The position numbers were made by a program, and so were the translations under genes. Under the pieces are notes generated by a model. It saw only the letters and a program-made list of their open reading frames with translations. It searched no databases and had not been told where the DNA came from. A stretch of 64,000 nt of DNA from Clostridiales bacterium (GTDB lineage: Bacteria > Bacillota_A > Clostridia > Saccharofermentanales > Saccharofermentanaceae): NCBI GenBank assembly GCA_024695545.1, contig JAILHZ010000002.1, positions 70,734-134,733 of the forward strand, given 5' to 3'. This document shows positions 58,359-64,000 of this stretch, in pieces. The stretch's first letter is position 1. Every line of letters starts with the position of its first letter.

Positions 58359-58940
58359 TCACAACTCCTCTACCTGTGTCTCTGATGCGATAATGTTCCC
58401 GCTTTCTTTTTTATTCTTCACATACACATAGATCGATACGACGATTCGGATGATCAGCATGACTACGACTGCGCCGCAAAGATCAAGGAACACATCGAAA
58501 AGGCTTGCTGATCTGCCATCTACGAAGATCTGGTGATACTCATCCGCCGATGCGGAAAGCGCGGTGATCCATAAAGAAACGGCAATATATACCTCGTTAT
58601 CGTTCTTAATCTTATCCAGTAATCTTATTCCCGGCTGATCCAGTCTCGTCTGGATGTGATTCGTCGCGAACATCGCAATATACGCTAAAACGGAAAGGAT
58701 CGTAAACTCGATAATGTGCGCACAGCTTCTTACCACTTCTTCACTGGCCGTGAAATGAAACCAGTCGGAGATACGGCGGATCAGATCCTGGGAACGAAGC
58801 GTGGAAGCATCCGCAGACTCAGCGGAAAGAGAAAAGATTACCGCCAGCCAGCCGACCACCAGGATCCACATGATGAACGCAAAAAGGAAATATAAGGGAT
58901 GAAAAACCGCTTTCTTCTTTTTTTCCTGCGTCAGTCCCAT
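58359..58940 (-). CDS. VanZ-family membrane protein
   Basis: 193 residues from the ATG at 58940 (GGAGA eight bases upstream). Four membrane helices. AVIFSLSAESADAS, RSCAHIIEFTILSVLAY and ALSASADEYHQIFVDGRSASLFDVFLD (split here) are the VanZ pattern. VanZ gives low teicoplanin resistance in enterococci; most homologues have unknown roles and this is not evidence of resistance. Promoter at 58973-59001. Confidence 0.9.
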   Translation of the reverse strand: MGLTQEKKKKAVFHPLYFLFAFIMWILVVGWLAVIFSLSAESADASTLRSQDLIRRISDWFHFTASEEVVRSCAHIIEFTILSVLAYIAMFATNHIQTRLDQPGIRLLDKIKNDNEVYIAVSLWITALSASADEYHQIFVDGRSASLFDVFLDLCGAVVVMLIIRIVVSIYVYVKNKKESGNIIASETQVEEL

Positions 58941-58972
58941 ACTGCACATCTCCTACAGAATTTACAAATTCA

Positions 58973-59001
58973 AGTATACTACAAACAGAGGAACTTCTCA
59001 A
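58973..59001 (-). promoter_or_regulatory. Promoter of the VanZ gene
   Basis: Minus strand: TTGAGA, 17-base spacer, TATACT; the -35 region begins TTGAGAAGT. Confidence 0.65.
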
Positions 59002-59020
59002 AATTATTAGTGAAAAGCAC

Positions 59021-59494
59021 TCAGGAACGGTTTCTCTGATCTTTCATGGCGCGGTCAATATCACGTTTCGCCGTCTTCTCCGCAGCCGAATCACGTTTAT
59101 CGAAGTTCTTCTTACCTCTTGCCAGACCGATCTCGAATTTGACCTTTCCATCCTTAAAGTAGCATTTCGTAGGCACGATCGTCAGACCGTCCTGCTTTAC
59201 CGTCGAGAAAAGCCGGATGATCTCACTCTTATGCATCAGCAGTTTTCTGGTCCTCATCGGATCAAGATTAAAGCGGTTACCCTGCTCGTACGGGCTGATA
59301 TGCACACCGATCAGGAAGATCTCGCCTTCCTTGACCTGCACATAACTGTCTTTCAGATTCACTTTCCCCGCGCGAAGAGACTTTACCTCCGTACCGGAAA
59401 GCACTATACCCGCTTCAAACTTCTCATCTATGAAATAGTCATGGAAAGCCTTACGGTTCTCCGCGATGACCTTTATTCCCTTCTTAATTGCCAT
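59021..59494 (-). CDS. smpB: SsrA-binding protein SmpB
   Basis: 157 residues. [34 protein letters not shown] and [24 protein letters not shown] (two parts) are signatures, with the basic tail [19 protein letters not shown]. It brings tmRNA to stalled ribosomes. The tmRNA gene itself is not next to it. It overlaps the tsaD end by 11 bases. Confidence 0.96.
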   Translation of the reverse strand: MAIKKGIKVIAENRKAFHDYFIDEKFEAGIVLSGTEVKSLRAGKVNLKDSYVQVKEGEIFLIGVHISPYEQGNRFNLDPMRTRKLLMHKSEIIRLFSTVKQDGLTIVPTKCYFKDGKVKFEIGLARGKKNFDKRDSAAEKTAKRDIDRAMKDQRNRS

Positions 59495-60506
59495 ATTCTC
59501 CTCCTAATTCCAGCGAAGGATACGCGTTCATATCCATCCCGTCCCGGACACCGCGACGGAAATCATAATATCCGGCAGAAGCGATCATTGCGGCATTATC
59601 CGTACAGTAAGCCATCTTTGGAAGGCAAAGCGAACACTTTCTCTTTGCCGCCAGTTTCTCGACTTTCATTCTCAGACAGGAATTCGCGGACACGCCGCCT
59701 GCCAGACAGATCTTCTTCATTCCGGTAAGCTTGATCGCCTGATCCAGTCGGTCACAAAGGATCGAGCAGATCGCATCCTGATAGGACGCGGCGAAATCAT
59801 TGATATTTACCTCTCCACCGCTCTGACGCACCTGATTGATCGTATTCAGAGCGGCCGTCTTGATGCCGCTGAATGAAAAGTCGAGAGAATCCGTGATCTT
59901 CGGAGACGGGAAAGAATACGCTTTCGCATCTCCGGACTTACTTGCCTTATCCAGTTTCGGTCCGCCGGGATAACCCAGACCGATCACTCTCGCGATCTTG
60001 TCAAAAGCCTCGCCAGCCGCATCGTCACGTGTGCTACAGATACACTCCATATCCGAGTAATCCTTCACGAGAAGGATCTCGCTGTGACCGCCGGAAACAA
60101 CCAGACAGAGGAACGGCGGTTCCCACGTAGTATCCGTAAGATAATTGGCGGCGATATGTCCCGCCATGTGATTCACTCCGACAAGAGGGATCTTCTTCAC
60201 TTCACATAGTGCTTTTGCCGCGGAAACTCCGACAAGAAGCGCTCCGACAAGACCCGGGCCCTTGGTGACACAGACAGCATCAATATCATCAAATGACACT
60301 TCTGCCTGTTTCATGGTCTCGGAAATGACCGGAACGATCGCCTCAACATGCATACGGGAAGCAATCTCCGGAACGACACCGCCGTACTGGCTGTGAAGAT
60401 CTGCCTGAGACGCGATCATGCTCGCACGTACAATACGGCCGTCTTCAATTACAGCACATGCTGTCTCATCACAGGATGATTCAATTCCTAATGTTAACAC
60501 TGCCAT
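59484..60506 (-). CDS. tsaD: tRNA threonylcarbamoyladenosine synthase subunit TsaD
   Basis: 340 residues. [14 protein letters not shown], the metal motif [28 protein letters not shown] and [12 protein letters not shown] are all present. With TsaB, TsaC and TsaE it makes t6A37 in tRNAs reading ANN codons. The partner genes are not in the window. It starts 1 base after the hydrolase-like gene stop region and ends inside smpB. Confidence 0.96.
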   Translation of the reverse strand: MAVLTLGIESSCDETACAVIEDGRIVRASMIASQADLHSQYGGVVPEIASRMHVEAIVPVISETMKQAEVSFDDIDAVCVTKGPGLVGALLVGVSAAKALCEVKKIPLVGVNHMAGHIAANYLTDTTWEPPFLCLVVSGGHSEILLVKDYSDMECICSTRDDAAGEAFDKIARVIGLGYPGGPKLDKASKSGDAKAYSFPSPKITDSLDFSFSGIKTAALNTINQVRQSGGEVNINDFAASYQDAICSILCDRLDQAIKLTGMKKICLAGGVSANSCLRMKVEKLAAKRKCSLCLPKMAYCTDNAAMIASAGYYDFRRGVRDGMDMNAYPSLELGGEYGN

Positions 60507-60507
60507 C

Positions 60508-61533
60508 TCAGGAGCCTTTCTTAAAGTATGTTTCCAGGAATTCCTTCAGGGTCTGCCTGTATCCGTTCGGATCGATCATGTAAGCTTCACAGTATCCCGC
60601 ACCAGAAATCATACTGGACATCGTCGTATTCGGGTTTAAACGCTTTCTCTCTTCAACGATCTGCCCGATCTTGTCAGATCCGACAAAAGTATCACGGCCA
60701 CCGTACATAATGCATACAGGGATCGGAAGTCTGGAGATTTCTGCCGCCAGGTTTACACTTCCGCCCACACCGGATGAAACACGGATCGCGTAAGGAACAA
60801 AGTACTTCGTGATGAATGACATCTTCGACTTCTTCTTAACAAAAGGTGTAATGTAATCATCCGAGTTCTTCGCCGGAGAATCCAGAATAATGCCGGAAAT
60901 ATAGTGTACATCAAAACCGAGAGAAACGATCTTCTGATCATAATCCTCCAGAACTTCACTGTCCAGGGACGGCGGAAGTTTATCCATGCCGAGAAGGCAG
61001 GCACTGCATCCTGAACCGATGCCATAGAGCACAACATCCTTTGTTACGGAGATCTTCTTAACATGTTTGATCGCACCGAGTACATCCTGCCACTCAAGAT
61101 AACCGTATCCGCAGATCGTACCACTGCTCTCTCCTGAGTTACGAAGATCAAAGAGGAACACATTATAGTGCATATTCAGGAAGTCCTCGATCATCTGGAC
61201 CATCGCCACGTTAAAAGGGAGACGGTTGGACTGAGTATCATGCACAACAATGATCGTACTGATCGGATCATCGGTCTTAAAGAACCATCCGGACAGCTGA
61301 GTCTGCTCATCCGCAGAAGTAAAACTGGTCGCTGAATAAGGCGGAAGAACGTTGGAAGGAATATTAGGAAGTTCCTTCTTATCGATACTCATCAGACTAT
61401 TCGCAGTAGATGTAGTCATAACAATTACCGCGATAGTAGCAACAGCAAGGATACTGAGGACCAGCGCAACACGGACAATAAGTCCGGAAAGTGAGATCCT
61501 TTTTCCTTCACGTTTTGTAATACCTCTTCCCAT
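60508..61533 (-). CDS. Alpha/beta-hydrolase-like membrane protein lacking catalytic Ser and His
   Basis: 341 residues: basic N-terminus, one membrane helix (about 18-42), then the hydrolase fold: STIIVVHDTQSNRLPF, YNVFLFDLRNSGESSG, YLEWQDVLGAIKHVKK. The nucleophile elbow, usually LYGVSMG, reads LYGIGSGC (169-176), so glycine 173 takes the serine place. The acid D281 remains (MYGGRDTFVGS). The final histidine (GAGHAE in relatives) is tyrosine: GAGYCEAY (311-318). It probably does not hydrolyse as its relatives do. It lies nine bases after the CorA-like gene. Confidence 0.8.
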   Translation of the reverse strand: MGRGITKREGKRISLSGLIVRVALVLSILAVATIAVIVMTTSTANSLMSIDKKELPNIPSNVLPPYSATSFTSADEQTQLSGWFFKTDDPISTIIVVHDTQSNRLPFNVAMVQMIEDFLNMHYNVFLFDLRNSGESSGTICGYGYLEWQDVLGAIKHVKKISVTKDVVLYGIGSGCSACLLGMDKLPPSLDSEVLEDYDQKIVSLGFDVHYISGIILDSPAKNSDDYITPFVKKKSKMSFITKYFVPYAIRVSSGVGGSVNLAAEISRLPIPVCIMYGGRDTFVGSDKIGQIVEERKRLNPNTTMSSMISGAGYCEAYMIDPNGYRQTLKEFLETYFKKGS

Positions 61534-61542
61534 ACAGACCTC

Positions 61543-62523
61543 TTACAGCATACGGTGTTTCCGCAGGATCATAACAGCAACTGCGATACTGAAAACACCG
61601 GAACCTAAAAGGATGAAGAAAGGTATGGGATTCGAAGAAAAGTTGGAATCCCACGGCATCGGGCAGTTTTGTCCGAAGAAACTGGAAATGATCGTCGGAA
61701 CAGAAAGTGCGATCGTCGCCGCAGCCATGATCTTCATGATATCGTTCATATTATTATTGATGATCGAAGCATACGCATCCAGCGTATGGCTGACAACGGA
61801 CATGTAGATGTCCGCCATTTCCATCGCCTGCTTAAACTCTATGATGACATCATCAAGGAGTTCTTCATCCTCCTCATACTGGCGGATCGTCGTCGGACCG
61901 TGATTCAGTTTCTCAAGTACTGCTTCATCTGACTTCAGTGATGTCGAAAAATAAACTAAGGTCTTCGACAGGTCAAGAAGTCTGTAGAGTTCTTTATTTG
62001 TCGTAATCTTCGCAAGTTCTTTTTCAGAAGACTCGATGCTCTTATCGACCTGACGCAGGAGTCTCAGGAACTCGCCTGCAGCAGCATACATAATCTGGAT
62101 CGCAAAGCGGTTTCTGTAGCCGACTTTGCAGTCTTTCACCTGATTCTCGGCAAAAGAGTTCAGAAGCGGTACATCACGAAGCGAAACTGTGATGATCTGT
62201 CTCTTTTGGATAATAATACCGAGAGGAACAGTCTCGAGAAGATCAGGGCGCTTGTTATCCTGGACACGGGGAATATCTACGATCATCAGAAGAGAATTCG
62301 AATCCTCATCAGTATCGATACGCGGTCTTTCCTCATCATCCAGCGGATTTCTCAGGAATTCTTCCGGAACGTCCAGTTTTTCAGTCAGAAGCTCGATTTC
62401 TTCATCAGTAGGCGCAATAAGATTTATCCAGCAGTCATCACAGATATTCTCTGTCTTGCGGATCTTGCTGACTGTTCTGTCGGTTTTCGTTTTAACATCT
62501 TCCGAAATGTATATATTCAGCAT
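61543..62523 (-). CDS. CorA-family divalent metal transporter-like protein with GQN motif
   Basis: 326 residues. An N-terminal cytoplasmic domain (WINLIAPTDEEIELLTEKL, VPLGIIIQKRQIITVSL) leads to a long helix and two C-terminal membrane helices. The pore signature GMN is GQN at 284-286 (SSFFGQNCPMPW). CorA moves magnesium or other divalent ions. The change at the methionine may alter ion choice or indicate a sensor role. A TG-G-TAAAAT extended -10 (62555-62560) lies about 30 bases upstream. Confidence 0.87.
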   Translation of the reverse strand: MLNIYISEDVKTKTDRTVSKIRKTENICDDCWINLIAPTDEEIELLTEKLDVPEEFLRNPLDDEERPRIDTDEDSNSLLMIVDIPRVQDNKRPDLLETVPLGIIIQKRQIITVSLRDVPLLNSFAENQVKDCKVGYRNRFAIQIMYAAAGEFLRLLRQVDKSIESSEKELAKITTNKELYRLLDLSKTLVYFSTSLKSDEAVLEKLNHGPTTIRQYEEDEELLDDVIIEFKQAMEMADIYMSVVSHTLDAYASIINNNMNDIMKIMAAATIALSVPTIISSFFGQNCPMPWDSNFSSNPIPFFILLGSGVFSIAVAVMILRKHRML

Positions 62524-62554
62524 TCTCTTGTACGCCTTTCCTTTGAATTATGCT

Positions 62555-62560
62555 ATTTTA
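62555..62560 (-). promoter_or_regulatory. Extended -10 before the CorA-like gene
   Basis: Minus strand TG-G-TAAAAT inside the 45-base gap after dut; -35 weak. Confidence 0.4.
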
Positions 62561-62568
62561 CCACAGAC

Positions 62569-63060
62569 TTACACGCCGGTCGAACCAAAACCGCCTTCTC
62601 TGTTTATACCAATAGTTTCAACGCTTTCCGTCATGGTAAACTCAGCCTTTTCGTATCTGGCAACAACCATCTGCGCGATGCGGTCACCCTTCTTTACATG
62701 ATACGGGCCTTTCTTATTCCCTTTATCCGTCAAAAAGAGCTCAGGCATATCTTTGTAAGCTTCCGAAGAAGAGTTTTCCATAATGATACAGATCTCTCCT
62801 CTATAGCCGCTGTCGATCGTTCCGGGAGCATTCGGGATACGAAGAGGAGTATTCAGTGAAAGACCCGATCTCGGACGGATCTGCACTTCGAAGCCTACCG
62901 GGATTGCAAACTTCAGTCCCGTATGGATCAGAACAGTTTCACCGGGGCGGATCACAACATCCGTGACGCTGTAAAGATCCATTCCGGCATCGCCGTCATG
63001 TGCATAGGTCGGCAGCACGGCATCGTCCTGAATGCGCTCAACAAATATCTCAGTACTCAT
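62569..63060 (-). CDS. dut: dUTP diphosphatase
   Basis: 163 residues from the ATG at 63060 (GGAGA eight bases upstream). DGDAGMDLYS, IRPRSGLS, APGTIDSGYRGE, KKGDRIAQMV and REGGFGSTG are the five trimeric dUTPase motifs. An insertion of about 15 residues (EAYKDMPELFLTDKGNKKGP) between motifs 3 and 4 is longer than usual. It destroys dUTP and makes dUMP. It overlaps the U32 gene end by 11 bases. Confidence 0.95.
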   Translation of the reverse strand: MSTEIFVERIQDDAVLPTYAHDGDAGMDLYSVTDVVIRPGETVLIHTGLKFAIPVGFEVQIRPRSGLSLNTPLRIPNAPGTIDSGYRGEICIIMENSSSEAYKDMPELFLTDKGNKKGPYHVKKGDRIAQMVVARYEKAEFTMTESVETIGINREGGFGSTGV

Positions 63061-64000
63061 ACCAATCTTCTCCTTCATCATCTACATCATCGTCGAAAAG
63101 AGAGTCGACGATCATTCTCCTTTCATCCTGATCCTCATTCATAAAGCGGACAACAGATGCGACCGGAATATTGTTTGAAAGCAGCTCAGATACAGTCGCT
63201 CCGGAAATAACATTTCTCGCCTTGCCGAACAGGTCTGCGCGGCAGAAGCCCGGATAGCATACGATATCGACACGATCATCGTGGTGGTCGTTCTTCTCCG
63301 ATGTTTTCTCACCAAGAGAAACTTCCGGGTGATCACGGCATACCGTGCAGTGCGCCTGATGACGGCCGAGCGGACAGAACTCTGACTGCATCCACTCGAT
63401 CGGACCATAGCGGTGCAGGGCCAGATATGAAGATAAATTCTCAGAACTGAGCGCCAAAGCGAGTTTTCTCACCTGATCATCATTCAGTTCATAGGAAAGA
63501 TAAAGATAATCCAATCCCTTTGCCGCTTCATAACGGGCCGTAAAATGGTTAAAGATATTCGCTCCGGCGGTAAGGCCTCTGGTCTTTTCATCCGCGTTCG
63601 TTCCGAAGAATCCTACGAATCGGTCACCTGCGTGCGATAAAACAAGCTGATATGCTTTTGAAATGACCTCAAGCATATCGTCCTTATACGCACCCGGGAG
63701 ACGAAGCGCGACACGGGCTTCCGGCTCACTGCCCAAAAGCTCGTCAATATACATGATCCTTCCGGATCTTCCAATCTGAAGCGCCGGGAAAACATAGATA
63801 TCCGCACCGCAGCTGTATCCGCCGGTGATCCTTCTCATATCCACGTATTCAGCGATCGTGATATGCATCTTTTCCGGTTTTTCCGATTCGTTGGAAGTCT
63901 CATTTCCGGAAGCAAAATCGGAAGTTCTCCCCTCGACCTGCTTATCAAGGATCGCTTCCGCAAGGAATGCCATCGCGTCTCTGCGAAGCGCGTTGATATT
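63050..64000 (-). CDS. U32-family peptidase, C-terminal part (continues beyond the window)
   Basis: The frame stays open to the right edge (upstream residues read NINALRRDA before the first ATG at 63973), so the start is outside. INALRR, RYGPIEWMQSEFCPLG and the following C-x-x-C match the U32 peptidase pattern, in which the cysteines may hold an Fe-S cluster or metal. U32 proteins include collagenase-like peptidases and RlhA, which hydroxylates 23S rRNA; which one applies here is not clear. The C-terminus is acidic (DDDVDDEGEDWYEY). Confidence 0.82.
   Translation of the reverse strand, partial: NINALRRDAMAFLAEAILDKQVEGRTSDFASGNETSNESEKPEKMHITIAEYVDMRRITGGYSCGADIYVFPALQIGRSGRIMYIDELLGSEPEARVALRLPGAYKDDMLEVISKAYQLVLSHAGDRFVGFFGTNADEKTRGLTAGANIFNHFTARYEAAKGLDYLYLSYELNDDQVRKLALALSSENLSSYLALHRYGPIEWMQSEFCPLGRHQAHCTVCRDHPEVSLGEKTSEKNDHHDDRVDIVCYPGFCRADLFGKARNVISGATVSELLSNNIPVASVVRFMNEDQDERRMIVDSLFDDDVDDEGEDWYEY

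Noticed and set aside
58359..58940. VanZ gene considered as a glycopeptide resistance determinant
   Set aside because: VanZ-like proteins are common in Bacillota and no vanHAX genes are nearby.

Overview
The window is a continuous stretch of bacterial chromosome, almost wholly coding, from a Gram-positive (Bacillota) cell that looks like an anaerobic gut or rumen Clostridia. Evidence: lipobox lipoproteins with prolipoprotein signal peptidase, LytR-CpsA-Psr and VanZ-like proteins, RNase Y, YmdB, RqcH/FbpA, QueH, a meso-diaminopimelate dehydrogenase, a GH43 hemicellulase, strong GGAGG ribosome sites and frequent TTG starts. Moderate GC judged by eye. The genus cannot be fixed from sequence alone; a rumen Saccharofermentans- or Lachnospiraceae-like organism is a guess. 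No spore genes are seen, and the usual yqfC-yqfD genes are missing next to phoH. No insertion sequence, phage, CRISPR array or rRNA was found, and no gap between genes exceeds about 215 bases.

Layout. 1-5606: end of a GH43 glycosidase, a small acidic protein, tRNA-Leu, diaminopimelate dehydrogenase and a nuclease-helicase. 5607-13232: a tightly coupled minus-strand housekeeping operon ymdB-lspA-rluD-phoH-pgpH-(ybeY::era)-recO, with ybeY and era fused. 13323-18222: rny, a flavin reductase, an acetyltransferase-like::Ogt fusion and a solute-binding lipoprotein. 18311-20382: tRNA-Thr, pncB-pncA (NAD salvage) and tRNA-Arg. 20419-27230: small membrane protein, yerC-like regulator, secA, then pnp-ahcY-mtaD for recycling S-adenosylhomocysteine. 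27341-30030: three pilin-assembly-like membrane proteins. 30130-35229: an MBL hydrolase with a degenerate methylglyoxal-synthase-like protein, then mreC-mreD-mrdA for cell elongation. 35317-43038: a frameshifted DUF5688-like gene, radC, a SEC-C protein, icd, holA, comEC, engB. 43252-48068 (plus strand): two tandem PRPP synthetase paralogues, a membrane protein and rqcH. 48028-50933: ruvC-ruvA-ruvB-queH behind a LexA-type box. 51008-64000: pyrimidine phosphorylase, Gfo/Idh oxidoreductase, a PP2C-like membrane protein coupled to an LCP protein, a DUF3048 lipoprotein, VanZ, then U32 peptidase-dut-corA-like-hydrolase-like-tsaD-smpB.

Genes are packed in operons with ATGA, TAATG, 8-base and TAA-N-ATG junctions. 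The most interesting theme is a set of proteins that keep a well-known enzyme fold but have lost key residues: the first Prs paralogue, the methylglyoxal-synthase-like protein, the PP2C-like protein paired with LCP, the alpha/beta-hydrolase-like protein beside a CorA-like protein whose GMN is GQN, and the acetyltransferase-like half of the Ogt fusion. Whether any of these is an undescribed system is not decided by the sequence; the PP2C-like/LCP pair and the Prs pair are the best candidates.
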